Notes: a model not told the origin generated them from the letters alone. A stretch of DNA of 64,000 nt from Pseudomonas sputi (GCF_021603585.1 NZ_BQHI01000010.1:62001-126000); one strand, 5' to 3'. Positions 1-9,386 are shown, numbered from the stretch's first letter. Made by a program: numbers and translations.

Positions 1-2463
1 TACTTCGATCCGATGATCGCCAAAGTCATCACTTGGGCGTCAAGCCGCGAACAGGCCCGCGCCGATCTGCACCAGGCCCTCGGCAACAGCCTGCTGTACG
101 GCGTGGAAACCAACCGCGATTACCTGCGGCAGATTCTGCTCGATACGCCGTTCGCCAGTGGCCAACCGTGGACCCGTTGCCTGGAAGGCCTGGTGTATCG
201 CGCCAACACGTTTGAAGTGCTGAGCGCCGGCACCCAGACCAGCGTTCAGGACTACCCCGGTCGTCTCGGCTACTGGGCGGTCGGCGTGCCACCCTCGGGG
301 CCGATGGACAGCCGCGCGTTGCGTCTGGGCAATCGCTTACTGAGCAATGACGAAGGCGCGGCGGCACTGGAAATCACCATGAACGGGCCGCTGCTGCGCT
401 TCAATTGCGACGCGGTGGTGGCGGTGACCGGGGCACCGTTGACGCTGACACTCGACGGCGAAGCCGTGCCGATGAACACCGCGCTGTTGATTGAAGAAGG
501 CAGCCAGTTACATCTCGGCGGTTTGCTCGACGCTGGCGCCCGCAGCTACCTGTGCCTGCGGGGCGGCTTGCAGGTGCCGGACTATCTGGGCAGCAAAAGC
601 ACCTTCACCCTCGGTCAGTTCGGCGGTCATGGCGGGCGGGCTCTACGCGCCGGGGACGTGTTGCACCTGGCCCCACTGAGCGACCGCAGCGCCGGTCAGA
701 CTCTGGCGTCGCATCACGTCAGCGAACTGCCCGCCGTGCGCCGGATCCGGGTGATCTACGGTCCCCACGGTGCGCCGGAATATTTCACTGAACACTACAT
801 CGACACTTTTTTCGCCACGCACTGGGAAGTGCATTTCAACTCCAGCCGTACCGGCGTGCGCCTGATCGGACCAAAGCCCGAATGGGTGCGCGCCGACGGC
901 GGCGAGGCCGGGCTGCATCCGTCGAACATTCACGACAACCCCTACGCCATCGGTGCGGTGGACTTCACCGGCGACATGCCGGTGATCCTCGGCCCGGACG
1001 GCCCGAGCCTTGGCGGTTTCGTGTGCCCGGTGACGGTGATCGAGGCGGATCTCTGGCAGCTCGGGCAACTGAAGGCCGGGGACAAGGTGCAGTTTGAGCC
1101 GGTCGATCTCAAGACTGCCCGCGATCTCGCCCGGAAATGGGAGACCGGCGATGGGACCCGAGCAGACAGCGCATCGACTTCATCGCTGGCAAGCCAGCTC
1201 CCACCGGGTCTGGTTTCACCTGTGGTTCTGGAGTTGGGTCAGGGCGACAAGCGGCTGGTCGGGCGGCTGTCCGGCGATACCCATCTGCTGCTGGAAATCG
1301 GCGCGCCGGAACTGGACCTCGTCCTGCGCTTTCGCGCCCATGCCCTGATGCAGGCGCTGGAAAGCAAAAACCTGCACGGCGTGATCGACCTGACACCGGG
1401 CATTCGTTCGCTGCAGATCCACTACCAGCCCGAACAACTGCCGCTGGCCGATCTGCTCGGGATCGTCGCTGGTGAATGGGATGCGGTGTGCGCCGCCCAG
1501 GACTTGCAAGTGCCGTCGCGCATTGTTCATCTGCCGCTGTCCTGGGACGATCCGGCCTGCCAGTTGGCCATCGAGAAATACATGACCACCGTGCGCAAGG
1601 ACGCACCGTGGTGCCCGAGCAACCTGGAGTTCATCCGCCGCATCAACGACCTGCCGAACCTCGACGAGGTGCAGCGCACGGTGTTCGACGCGAGTTATCT
1701 GGTGATGGGCCTCGGGGATGTGTATCTCGGCGCACCGGTCGCCACCCCGCTCGATCCGCGCCATCGGCTGGTGACCACCAAGTACAACCCGGCGCGCACC
1801 TGGACCGCCGAGAACTCGGTGGGCATCGGTGGCGCTTACCTGTGCGTCTACGGCATGGAAGGCCCCGGCGGTTACCAGTTTGTCGGGCGCACCTTGCAGA
1901 TGTGGAACCGCTATCGCGAGGTCGCCGCGTTTGACGGCAAACCCTGGCTGCTGCGGTTTTTCGATCAGATCCGTTTCTACCCGGTCAGCGCCGACGAACT
2001 GCTGCGCATCCGCCGCGACTTTCCCCTCGGGCGGTTCGATCTGAACATCGAACACAGCCAGCTCAACCTCGGTGACTACCAGGCCTTTCTGCAACGCGAA
2101 GCCGAGAGCATCGACGCCTTCCGGACGCAGCAACAGGGCGCTTTCCAGGCCGAGCGCGAACGCTGGATTGCCAGCGGCCAGGCGCACTTCGACAGCGAAG
2201 AAGCCGTGCCGGACAGCAGCGAAGACACACCGCTGACCAGCGGCCAACAAAGCATCGACAGCCACATCGCCGGCAACCTCTGGCAGGTGCAGGTCGAGGT
2301 CGGCAGCCGCGTGGCGGCCGGTGATGTGCTGGTGATTCTGGAGTCGATGAAGATGGAAATCCCGGTGCTCGCACCCATGGCCGGGGTGGTGCAGGACATT
2401 CGCGTACAGCCGGGATCGGCGGTGCGTGCCGGACAACGGGTCGTGGTGCTGCAACTCGACTGA
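1..2463 (+). CDS. uca: urea carboxylase, C-terminal part (5' end outside window)
   Basis: Biotin-dependent ATP-driven carboxylation of urea to allophanate, the first step of the urea amidolyase route. The reading frame is open from base 1 (YFDPMIAKV, the end of the biotin carboxylase domain), so the true start lies upstream. In order it shows the biotin-carboxylase C-terminal end, a KipA/AHS2-like carboxyltransferase half (TSVQDYPGR motif, about residues 70-370 of the visible part), a KipI/AHS1-like half (about 390-690), and a C-terminal biotinyl domain with the ESMKME biotinylation motif. The full protein is usually about 1200 residues, so roughly a third is missing. The allophanate hydrolase gene follows 24 bases after the stop, as expected for an operon. 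Confidence 0.95.
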   Translation, partial: YFDPMIAKVITWASSREQARADLHQALGNSLLYGVETNRDYLRQILLDTPFASGQPWTRCLEGLVYRANTFEVLSAGTQTSVQDYPGRLGYWAVGVPPSGPMDSRALRLGNRLLSNDEGAAALEITMNGPLLRFNCDAVVAVTGAPLTLTLDGEAVPMNTALLIEEGSQLHLGGLLDAGARSYLCLRGGLQVPDYLGSKSTFTLGQFGGHGGRALRAGDVLHLAPLSDRSAGQTLASHHVSELPAVRRIRVIYGPHGAPEYFTEHYIDTFFATHWEVHFNSSRTGVRLIGPKPEWVRADGGEAGLHPSNIHDNPYAIGAVDFTGDMPVILGPDGPSLGGFVCPVTVIEADLWQLGQLKAGDKVQFEPVDLKTARDLARKWETGDGTRADSASTSSLASQLPPGLVSPVVLELGQGDKRLVGRLSGDTHLLLEIGAPELDLVLRFRAHALMQALESKNLHGVIDLTPGIRSLQIHYQPEQLPLADLLGIVAGEWDAVCAAQDLQVPSRIVHLPLSWDDPACQLAIEKYMTTVRKDAPWCPSNLEFIRRINDLPNLDEVQRTVFDASYLVMGLGDVYLGAPVATPLDPRHRLVTTKYNPARTWTAENSVGIGGAYLCVYGMEGPGGYQFVGRTLQMWNRYREVAAFDGKPWLLRFFDQIRFYPVSADELLRIRRDFPLGRFDLNIEHSQLNLGDYQAFLQREAESIDAFRTQQQGAFQAERERWIASGQAHFDSEEAVPDSSEDTPLTSGQQSIDSHIAGNLWQVQVEVGSRVAAGDVLVILESMKMEIPVLAPMAGVVQDIRVQPGSAVRAGQRVVVLQLD

Positions 2464-2487
2464 AACCATTTGCCAAAGGATCAACCC

Positions 2488-4260
2488 ATGAATCTGCAAC
2501 TCGATGCCCTGCGCCAGGCCTACCGCAATGGTGACACCACACCCCGGCAACTGCTGCTGGCGCTGCGGGACAAAGCGGCGGCGCTGAACCCGGACTATCA
2601 CCTGTTCATTCACCTGCTCAGCGTCGAAGAACTGGAACCGTATCTGGCCGCCCTCGACGGTCGCGATCTCGACAGCCTGCCGTTGTATGGCGTGCCATTC
2701 GCGATCAAGGACAACATTGACCTCGCCGGCATTCCCACCACCGCCGCGTGCCCGGCGTTCGCCTATGTGCCTGAGCATTCGGCGACCATCGTCGAGCAAC
2801 TGCTGGCGCTGGGGGCGGTTCCACTGGGCAAGACCAACCTCGACCAGTTCGCCACCGGCCTCAACGGCAGTCGTTCGCCTTACGGCGCCTGCCCGAACAG
2901 CGTATTGCCGGAATATCCATCGGGCGGTTCGAGTGCCGGTTCGTCGCTGGCCGTGGCGCTCGGTGTAGCCAGTTTCGCGTTGGGCACCGACACCGCCGGC
3001 TCCGGCCGGGTGCCGGCGGCGTTGAACAATCTGGTGGGGCTGAAGGCCAGCAAAGGGCTGATCTCCACCGCCGGCGTGCTGCCGGCCTGTCGCACGCTGG
3101 ACTGCGTCACCACGTTCACCGCAACGGCCCGGGAAGCCAGCCAACTGCTGGCGCTCACCGCGCGCCTCGATCCACGGGACGAGTACAGCCGCTGCAATCC
3201 GTCTTGGAATGACGGTTCCGCGTTCGGCGTGCCACGGCCGTTCCGCTTCGGTGTACCGCGTGCGCAAGACCTGGCGTTTTTCGGCTGTGAGGAAGGCCCG
3301 CGGCTGTTCGGCGATGCCATCGACCGTCTGAAAGCTCTGGGCGGTGAAGCGGTCGAACTGGACCTGTCGCCGTTCCTCGAAGCGGCGCGGCTGCTCTATG
3401 AAGGGCCGTGGGTGGCCGAGCGCTACAGCGTGGCCGGCGAGTTGATGGAAAAAAATCCCGCAGCGGTGCTGCCGGTGATCCGCGCGGTGCTGGCCAAAGC
3501 ACCGGCCGTCAGCGGCGTGCAGACGTTCCGCGCGCAATACCGCCTGCAAGCGCTGAAAGCCGTTTGCGATAAAGCACTGGAAGGACTCGACTGCGTACTC
3601 ACACCCACCATCGGTCGTCCGGTGACGCTGGCGGAACTCGACGCGGAACCGGTGCTGCGCAATTCCGAACTGGGCTACTACACCAACTTCATGAACCTGC
3701 TCGATTACGCCGCCGTCGCCGTGCCCGCCGGCTTCATGGCCAACGGGCTGCCGTGGGGTGTGACGCTGTTCGGTCGGGCGTTCACCGACCAGTACTTGCT
3801 GGGTGTGGCCGATGCCTTGCAGCGCCAGCAGGATCCCGCGCTGCCGACGCCGGACAACCCGGCGCGCCATGACCGTGCACGGCTGGTGGTCTGCGGTGCG
3901 CACCTGGACGGTCTGGCACTGAACTGGCAACTGCGCCAGCGCGGCGCACGCCTGATCGAAGCCACCCACAGCTCGAAGGACTACAAACTCTATGCGCTGG
4001 CCGGCGGCCCGCCGTTGCGCCCGGGGATGCTGCGCGTGGCGGAGGGTGGCGTGGCGATTGCGGTGGAAGTCTGGGAGTTGCCGAGCAGCGAACTGGGCTC
4101 GTTCCTGACCGGCATCCCGGCGCCGCTGGGCCTGGGCAAGGTGCAGTTGGCGGATGGCCGATGGGAAAGCGGATTCATCTGCGAACCTTACGGCCTGGAA
4201 GGTGCAATCGATATCAGCCATTTGGGTGGGTGGCGAGCGTATCTGCAAACCAGAGGCTGA
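2488..4260 (+). CDS. atzF: allophanate hydrolase
   Basis: Hydrolyses allophanate to ammonia and CO2, completing ATP-dependent urea breakdown with the upstream urea carboxylase. It is a 590-residue amidase-signature enzyme. The Ser-cisSer-Lys triad can be placed at Lys74 (FAIKDN), Ser148/149 (GGSSAGSS) and Ser172 (TAGSGR). The C-terminal 130 residues or so match the extra domain that separates allophanate hydrolases from simple amidases. ATG 2488 is preferred because AAAGGA lies 7 bases upstream; an in-frame TTG at 2470 has no such site. It is probably co-transcribed with the carboxylase. Confidence 0.95.
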   Translation: MNLQLDALRQAYRNGDTTPRQLLLALRDKAAALNPDYHLFIHLLSVEELEPYLAALDGRDLDSLPLYGVPFAIKDNIDLAGIPTTAACPAFAYVPEHSATIVEQLLALGAVPLGKTNLDQFATGLNGSRSPYGACPNSVLPEYPSGGSSAGSSLAVALGVASFALGTDTAGSGRVPAALNNLVGLKASKGLISTAGVLPACRTLDCVTTFTATAREASQLLALTARLDPRDEYSRCNPSWNDGSAFGVPRPFRFGVPRAQDLAFFGCEEGPRLFGDAIDRLKALGGEAVELDLSPFLEAARLLYEGPWVAERYSVAGELMEKNPAAVLPVIRAVLAKAPAVSGVQTFRAQYRLQALKAVCDKALEGLDCVLTPTIGRPVTLAELDAEPVLRNSELGYYTNFMNLLDYAAVAVPAGFMANGLPWGVTLFGRAFTDQYLLGVADALQRQQDPALPTPDNPARHDRARLVVCGAHLDGLALNWQLRQRGARLIEATHSSKDYKLYALAGGPPLRPGMLRVAEGGVAIAVEVWELPSSELGSFLTGIPAPLGLGKVQLADGRWESGFICEPYGLEGAIDISHLGGWRAYLQTRG

Positions 4261-4271
4261 TCCAAACACCG

Positions 4272-4296
4272 GCCCCCTCTCCTTCCGGGAGGGGGC
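4272..4296 (+). terminator. hairpin after the urea genes
   Basis: Perfect 8-bp inverted repeat GCCCCCTC/GAGGGGGC with a 9-base loop just after the atzF stop. There is no T-tract, so it may be a Rho-assisted stop or an intergenic repeat rather than a classical terminator. Confidence 0.5.
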
Positions 4297-4428
4297 TGGA
4301 TGAGCAAGCCATTCTCCAGACACCCCTGCCCGGCTGATCCCCCCGCATTTCAGGCACAAATCCCGCAGTCTTTTCCCCGCCGTGCCACTAGAATGCTGCC
4401 CATCGGGTCACTGTCAACGGAATTGCCA

Positions 4429-5916
4429 ATGCCGCTCAGATCTGCGTTTCACTCCCAACGTTCGCTGGTCCTGACCCTGGTCGCCCTGCTCGGCGCAGGT
4501 TTTCTCGCCACCTCGCTGCTCAGCTACTACGCCTCGCGCGCGTCGATCCGCGACAACATCGTCAACACCGAATTGCCGCTGACCTCCGACACGGTGTACT
4601 CGGAAATCCAGAAAGACCTTGTCAGACCGATCCTGATTTCCTCGATGATGTCGCGCGATACCTTCATGCGCGACTGGGTGGTGAACGGCGAAAAAGACAG
4701 CGACCAGATGACCCGCTACCTCGACGAGGTCATGACCCACTACGGCGCCTACACCGCGTTTTTCGTCTCCAACAGCACCCACACCTATTACCACGCCAAG
4801 GGCGTGCTCAAGCAGGTGAAAATCGACGAACCGCGCGACGCCTGGTACTTCCGCGTGCGCGACATGAAGGATCCGTACGAAATCAACGTCGACCCGGACC
4901 TGGCCAACAAAGACAACATGACCTTCTTCATCAACTACAAGGTCTACGACTACGACAATCGCTTCATCGGCGCCGCTGGCGTGGGGCTCACGGTAGACGC
5001 GGTGATCAAGCTGATCGACAAGTATCAACAGCGCTATCAACGCAGTGTGTACTTCGTCGACACCTTCGGCCGACTGGTACTGACCGGCGCCGAGGGTGGA
5101 CCGGAAGGTGCCCAGGTCGGGAAAAGCCTGAACGACCTCGACAGCATGAAAAGCCTGGTCAGCCAATTGCCCAAACCCCATAGCGGCAGCTACGAATATT
5201 CCACCCACGGCCAGGGACATTTCCTCAACGTGCGGTTTATTCCGGAATTGAATTGGTACCTGTTCGTCGACAAACGCGAAGACGGCGCGCTGAGTGAAAT
5301 CCGCCAGTCGCTGTACCTCAACCTGTTCATCTGTCTGCTGGTGACGCTGATCGTGCTGGCGCTGGTCAACCGCTTGATCCGCCGCTATCAGGAAAAGATC
5401 CACGCCCAGGCCACCCTCGACAGCCTCACCGAACTGCCCAACCGCCGTGGCTTCGACCTGCTGGCCGCGCAAGCTTTAACTGAGGCCCATCGCGAGCCGA
5501 AACCGCTGACGGCGCTGTTGCTGGATCTGGACCACTTCAAGGCCTTGAACGACACGTACGGGCACATGGCCGGCGATCAGGTGCTGATCGGTTTCGCCCG
5601 GGACCTGCAGAGTTGCCTGCGGCATTCCGACATCGTCTGCCGTTGGGGCGGTGAGGAATTTATCGTGCTGCTGAAGGACACCGACGGCGAGACCGGTCAG
5701 AAGATTGCCGAGAAGATCCGCCAGCACGTCGAACAGCATGAATATGCCTACAACGGTCACACCCTGAATCTGACCGTCAGCATCGGCGCCACCACCCTGC
5801 AACCGGATGACACCTTGCACAGTCTGCTGTCCCGGGCCGATCATGCGATGTACCGGGCCAAACAGACCGGCCGTAACCGCACCTGCATGGAAATGCCTCA
5901 CTCGACCTATGCCTGA
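4429..5916 (+). CDS. membrane diguanylate cyclase, dCACHE-GGDEF
   Basis: Predicted to make cyclic di-GMP in response to a periplasmic ligand. The 495-residue protein has an N-terminal membrane helix, a long periplasmic Cache-type sensor region (about 40-290), a second membrane helix (about 295-315) and a C-terminal GGDEF domain. The active-site motif is GGEEF at residues 407-411, and an inhibitory RxxD site (RHSD, 398-401) lies exactly five residues before it, so product inhibition is likely. ATG 4429 is chosen because an ACGGA-like site precedes it and the first helix follows directly; a longer in-frame ORF back to 4300 encodes a non-conserved looking leader. The next gene overlaps its stop by 8 bases. 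Confidence 0.9.
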   Translation: MPLRSAFHSQRSLVLTLVALLGAGFLATSLLSYYASRASIRDNIVNTELPLTSDTVYSEIQKDLVRPILISSMMSRDTFMRDWVVNGEKDSDQMTRYLDEVMTHYGAYTAFFVSNSTHTYYHAKGVLKQVKIDEPRDAWYFRVRDMKDPYEINVDPDLANKDNMTFFINYKVYDYDNRFIGAAGVGLTVDAVIKLIDKYQQRYQRSVYFVDTFGRLVLTGAEGGPEGAQVGKSLNDLDSMKSLVSQLPKPHSGSYEYSTHGQGHFLNVRFIPELNWYLFVDKREDGALSEIRQSLYLNLFICLLVTLIVLALVNRLIRRYQEKIHAQATLDSLTELPNRRGFDLLAAQALTEAHREPKPLTALLLDLDHFKALNDTYGHMAGDQVLIGFARDLQSCLRHSDIVCRWGGEEFIVLLKDTDGETGQKIAEKIRQHVEQHEYAYNGHTLNLTVSIGATTLQPDDTLHSLLSRADHAMYRAKQTGRNRTCMEMPHSTYA

Positions 5917-6139
5917 CGCCAAGAACACACCTGACCTCTGCCCGGCCTGCGGCGCCCGCAACGACTGCACCCTGGCCGACCCGCGCACCGCCGACCGCGC
6001 CTGCTGGTGCTACGGCGTATCGATTGACCCGGCAGTGCTCGAAGCCCTGCCGACGGAACTGCGCGACAAGTCCTGCCTGTGCCCGCGCTGCGCCCAGGTC
6101 GAAGCGCAACTGCAAGCGGCCAGGCCGTCGATCCCGTAA
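5909..6139 (+). CDS. small cysteine-rich CWC family protein
   Basis: A 76-residue protein with eight cysteines arranged as CPACG, a central CWC triplet and a terminal CLCPRC. This is the pattern of the Cys_rich_CWC family, probably a zinc-binding protein of unknown role. Its ATG overlaps the last codons of the diguanylate cyclase, so translation is likely coupled. rsuA follows 33 bases downstream, suggesting a three-gene unit. Confidence 0.8.
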   Translation: MPDAKNTPDLCPACGARNDCTLADPRTADRACWCYGVSIDPAVLEALPTELRDKSCLCPRCAQVEAQLQAARPSIP

Positions 6140-6172
6140 GATGCGCGCCCCGCTTCCTGCCGATTGCTGATC

Positions 6173-6865
6173 ATGCGTGTCGACCGTTTCCTCAGTAACC
6201 TGCCCCGCTACAACCGTCAGCAGGTTCGCCTGTTGCTGGTGGAAAAGCGCGTGCGCATTGACGGAAAAGTCGTCAGCGACCCCCACAGCGACGTCCTGGC
6301 ATTCAGCCGCGTCGAAGTTGACGACGAAGTGCTGCAACCCGGCAAAGAGGCGCGCTACTTCATGCTGTACAAACCGCAGGGCTGCGTCAGCGCCACCCGC
6401 GATCCCGAGCACTCGACCGTGCTCGACCTGATCCATGAGCCGGACAAGGATGACCTGCACATCGCCGGGCGTCTGGATTTCAACACCACCGGGCTGATGC
6501 TGATCACCAACGACGGCAGCTGGTCGCGGCGCCTGACCCAGCCGCAGACCAAACTGCCGAAGGTCTATTACGTCGAGACCGAACAGGACATCGGCCCGGA
6601 ATATGCGGTCAAGTTCGCTGAAGGGATCTACTTCGCCTTCGAAGACCTGACCACCCAACCGGCGCAACTGCAAGTGCTTGGCCCGCGAATCGCGCGGCTG
6701 AGCATCGTCGAAGGTCGTTACCATCAGGTGAAGCGCATGTTCGGCCACTTCAACAATAAAGTACTGCGCCTGCACCGCGAATCCATGGGCCCACTGCCAC
6801 TGGATCACGCGCTAAAACCGGGCGAGTACCGTGCTTTGCGCACCGAAGAGATTCATTTGTTCTGA
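6173..6865 (+). CDS. rsuA: 16S rRNA pseudouridine synthase RsuA
   Basis: Converts a specific uridine of 16S rRNA (U516 in E. coli) to pseudouridine during small-subunit assembly. The 230-residue length matches RsuA. An S4-like RNA-binding domain occupies residues 1-60, followed by the catalytic domain with the GRLD motif, whose Asp102 is the expected catalytic residue. ATG 6173 is preferred over the TTG at 6164 because MRVDRFL is the typical N-terminus. A paralogue such as RluE/RluF is less likely given length and motif context. Confidence 0.9.
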   Translation: MRVDRFLSNLPRYNRQQVRLLLVEKRVRIDGKVVSDPHSDVLAFSRVEVDDEVLQPGKEARYFMLYKPQGCVSATRDPEHSTVLDLIHEPDKDDLHIAGRLDFNTTGLMLITNDGSWSRRLTQPQTKLPKVYYVETEQDIGPEYAVKFAEGIYFAFEDLTTQPAQLQVLGPRIARLSIVEGRYHQVKRMFGHFNNKVLRLHRESMGPLPLDHALKPGEYRALRTEEIHLF

Positions 6866-7181
6866 GCAGCCGACCGCTCAGCAGAAGTTGTCGAACAATT
6901 TACCAACGGCACTTGCGCGATCCGGATCCCCCTGCTTGAATCAGGTCGTCGGCCAAATTGTGACCGATGAGTCACACATAACATCCAAGAAACTTTTTGT
7001 CGGTAGACAGCCCATCAGGGCTGCGCCTCAGCCGACAGACTGCCCGCCAATAACAACACCCGTCGACCTGCCGTACCGGATCGACATGGGCCACAAAATT
7101 CCAGGCATATGCCTACCTGTCACAAAGCTCGTGCAATCTCATTTGCGCGCATACCCGCTTGCTTGCCAGGAGTCTTATGAC
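6866..7181. other. 316-base gene-free region upstream of phaG
   Basis: No convincing gene is present; the phaG frame is open across it but lacks family-like sequence. It contains the perfect inverted repeat TGTGAC-N6-GTCACA at 6959-6976. This probably holds the phaG promoter; no clear sigma-70 or sigma-54 box could be assigned. Confidence 0.5.
6959..6976. promoter_or_regulatory. inverted repeat TGTGAC-N6-GTCACA upstream of phaG
   Basis: Perfect 6-bp arms around CGATGA, about 205 bases before the phaG start. It resembles a CRP/Vfr half-site pair, but the TGTGA/TCACA arms are 8 bases apart rather than 6, so a different dimeric regulator is as likely. Confidence 0.4.
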
Positions 7182-8066
7182 ATGAGGCCAGAAATCGCTG
7201 TGCTGGATATACAGGGTCAGTATCGGGTTTACACGGAGTTCTATCGCGCAGACGCCGCAGAAAAGACCATCATCCTGGTCAACGGCTCGATGGCCACGAC
7301 TGCGTCGTTTGCACAAACCGTGAAAAATCTGCACCCGCAATTCAACGTGGTCTGCTACGACCAGCCCTACGCGGGCAAGTCGAAAGTCCACAACCGCCAC
7401 GAGAAACATCTGACGAAAGAAGTTGAAGGTCTGATCCTGCTGGAGCTGATCGACCACTTCGCCGCCGAGCACGTTCTGTCGTTCTCCTGGGGTGGCGCCG
7501 CGACCCTGGTTGCCCTCGCCCGTCAGCCTCGGCGGATCGAAAAAGCCGTGATCAGCTCGTTCTCGCCAGTAATCAACGCGCACATGCTTGATTACCTCGA
7601 ACGCGGCGTCGAATGCCTCGGCAAACGCGACGGCGATCGGGTCGGGCACCTCGTCAACGACACCATCGGCAAACACTTGCCGTCGCTGTTCAAGCGCTTC
7701 AACTATCGCCACGTCAGCAGCCTGGCCGAGCACGAATACGGGCAGATGCATTTTCACATCAACGACGTGCTGCACAGCGACCGCCAGTGCTATCTGAACG
7801 CGGCGAAGAAAATCAACGTACCGGTGCTGTTCCTGAACGGCGAATGGGACGAATACACCGCCGCCGAAGACGCCCGACTGTTCGGCAACCATGTCGCGCA
7901 GAGCACCTTCACCACCCTGCAGGCCACCGGGCACTTCCTCGACATGGAACACAAATCAGCCTGCCGTGACAGCCAGAACGCCCTGCTCGGTTTCCTGAAA
8001 CCGGCGCAACAGGCCAGCCGAACGCGTTACCAGTTTGTCCAGGATCACCATGCATTGGCCATTTGA
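7182..8066 (+). CDS. phaG: PhaG, (R)-3-hydroxyacyl-ACP thioesterase/transacylase
   Basis: Links de novo fatty acid synthesis to medium-chain polyhydroxyalkanoate by releasing or transferring 3-hydroxyacyl groups from ACP. The 294-residue alpha/beta hydrolase is recognisable along its whole length, starting MRPEIAVLDIQGQYRVYTEF. The nucleophile is Ser102 in FSWGG, with Asp223 (EWDEY) and His251 (GHFLDM) completing the triad. The start has CAGGAG 9 bases upstream. RhlA (rhamnolipid HAA synthase) is the closest relative, but the N-terminus and the absence of rhlB nearby favour PhaG. Confidence 0.93.
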   Translation: MRPEIAVLDIQGQYRVYTEFYRADAAEKTIILVNGSMATTASFAQTVKNLHPQFNVVCYDQPYAGKSKVHNRHEKHLTKEVEGLILLELIDHFAAEHVLSFSWGGAATLVALARQPRRIEKAVISSFSPVINAHMLDYLERGVECLGKRDGDRVGHLVNDTIGKHLPSLFKRFNYRHVSSLAEHEYGQMHFHINDVLHSDRQCYLNAAKKINVPVLFLNGEWDEYTAAEDARLFGNHVAQSTFTTLQATGHFLDMEHKSACRDSQNALLGFLKPAQQASRTRYQFVQDHHALAI

Positions 8067-8076
8067 AACAGTGTCG

Positions 8077-8138
8077 TCGCGAGCAAGCCTGCGAGGCTGA
8101 GATTAAGCCGTTCCCCAACCCGCAGCGCTTGCCCGCGA
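8077..8138. repeat. REP-like inverted repeat after phaG
   Basis: TCGCGAGCAAGC (8077-8088) and GCTTGCCCGCGA (8127-8138) are 12-base arms with one mismatch. The TCGCGAGCAAGC core resembles the extragenic palindromes common between Pseudomonas genes. It may act as a transcription stop for phaG. Confidence 0.55.
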
Positions 8139-8236
8139 ATGACCGATTTCGGCTCTGTTTCAGGACTTTGCGTAGTTCGTGTGCAAAGAAAACTTCAAAT
8201 CCGTGGCCGAGTCTGGTACAAAGTCAGCCGCTCTGA

Positions 8237-8310
8237 GCGGGTGTCGTATAATGGCATTACTCCAGCTTCCCAAGCTGATAACGAGGGTTCGATTCCCTTC
8301 ACCCGCTCCA
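8237..8310 (+). tRNA. tRNA-Gly (CCC)
   Basis: 74 bases. The acceptor stem GCGGGTG (8237-8243) pairs with CACCCGC (8300-8306), followed by discriminator T and an encoded CCA (8308-8310). The anticodon loop TTCCCAA gives anticodon CCC at 8269-8271. The T arm GAGGGTTCGATTCCCTTC is canonical. It reads GGG codons. It sits at the left edge of a strip of toxin-antitoxin genes, but no duplicated tRNA 3' end was seen downstream. Confidence 0.97.
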
Positions 8311-8350
8311 ATCGAATTTATATCCTGCGTCGTGGTTTGACGGGGGATGA

Positions 8351-8379
8351 AAAAAACCGGCCTTGATGGCCGGTTTTTT
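8351..8379 (+). terminator. rho-independent terminator after tRNA-Gly
   Basis: A 12-bp stem AAAAAACCGGCC/GGCCGGTTTTTT with loop TTGAT, followed by T. It is the first of four closely similar terminators in this strip. Confidence 0.9.
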
Positions 8380-8651
8380 TGTGTCTGCGTTTTGAGGTCA
8401 ACTGCTTGTTCGGCAAAGAACAATTCAGAAACACACCGTTGATTGCAGATACGGTATCCCTCTCTACTCTTCATTCTCTCCAGCAACAAGAAACACAGTT
8501 TGCTCAAAGGAATGGTCCATAAGTACGATTTCCCATCAAGATTTTGACCGATTGGAAACCACTACACTGCGGTAAATCCAGAGCGCAAACCGTAAATGGC
8601 CTTTCAATCGAAGAGGGTTCACATCCAGTGCAAGAAGACAAAAGGCTTGGA
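8380..8651. other. gene-free stretch before the zeta-toxin gene
   Basis: With the preceding terminator, about 340 bases lie between the tRNA and the toxin start. Base composition is visibly more AT-rich than the flanking core genes. No epsilon/PezA-like antitoxin ORF is seen here, and no well-spaced -35/-10 pair stands out. Confidence 0.5.
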
Positions 8652-9386
8652 ATGACGGATGAAGAACAGGCCATCTGGGACGATGCGATCAGGTTCGCAC
8701 GATCAAACAAGAAGGCTATTGGCAAGCGACTCACGGATCAGACCCGGTATCCGCCCGAAAAAGAGCCTGTTTCAGTTTTCATGGCTGGATCGCCGGGCGC
8801 TGGCAAGACAGAGGCATCATTAGCCCTGCTGAACCTTTTCTCTGATACGCCGATCCTGCGAATCGATCCAGACGACCTCAGAAACGAATTTGAAGCCTAT
8901 CAAGGTGGCAATGCCTGGCTTTTCCAAGGCGCCGTTTCAATTCTGGTAGGGAAGCTGATTGATCTTGCCCTGGATCGAAAACAATCTTTCCTGCTCGACG
9001 GGACGCTTTCGAATATAGAAATCGCAAGGAACAATGTGCGGCGTTGCCTGGACAAGGGAAGATTTGTACAAATTCTCTATGTCTATCAAGACCCCAGGCT
9101 TGCCTGGTCCTTTGTCAAGGCTCGTGAGGAAGCCGAAGGACGTAGGATTCGACCGGAGCATTTCGTCGACCAATATTTTGCAGCACGTGACGTGGTAAAT
9201 ACGCTTAAGCTAGAGTTTGGCAAGGATCTTCATGTCGATCTGCTTGTGAAGCACATTGATAATTCTGGCCGTCTCTACAAGGCTGGCGTTGACAAGATCG
9301 ACTACCATATCCCAGAGAAGCATACGAGACACGACCTGATGGCCATGCTTGGGATAAATGACGGAGCAACCCCATGTTTTCCATGA
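8652..9386 (+). CDS. zeta-toxin family kinase
   Basis: A 244-residue P-loop kinase of the zeta/PezT type; known members phosphorylate UDP-N-acetyl sugars and block wall synthesis, or modify other small molecules. The Walker A motif GSPGAGKT is at residues 46-53 and the probable catalytic acidic stretch RIDPDD at 70-75. ATG 8652 has AAAGG 6 bases upstream; an in-frame GTG at 8628 is an alternative start. No upstream antitoxin is present; instead a small ORF overlaps the 3' end. The codons are more AT-rich than in neighbouring genes, consistent with acquisition. Substrate and toxicity are inferred from the family only. Confidence 0.85.
   Translation: MTDEEQAIWDDAIRFARSNKKAIGKRLTDQTRYPPEKEPVSVFMAGSPGAGKTEASLALLNLFSDTPILRIDPDDLRNEFEAYQGGNAWLFQGAVSILVGKLIDLALDRKQSFLLDGTLSNIEIARNNVRRCLDKGRFVQILYVYQDPRLAWSFVKAREEAEGRRIRPEHFVDQYFAARDVVNTLKLEFGKDLHVDLLVKHIDNSGRLYKAGVDKIDYHIPEKHTRHDLMAMLGINDGATPCFP

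Noticed and set aside
1216-4359. A 1047-codon open frame on the minus strand across the urea genes
   Set aside because: It is antisense to two clearly conserved enzymes, is rich in His/Gln/Arg as expected for a high-GC shadow frame, and has no recognisable domain.
6959-6976. CRP/Vfr site upstream of phaG
   Set aside because: The TGTGA and TCACA arms are 8 bases apart instead of 6, so I list it only as a palindrome of unknown regulator.
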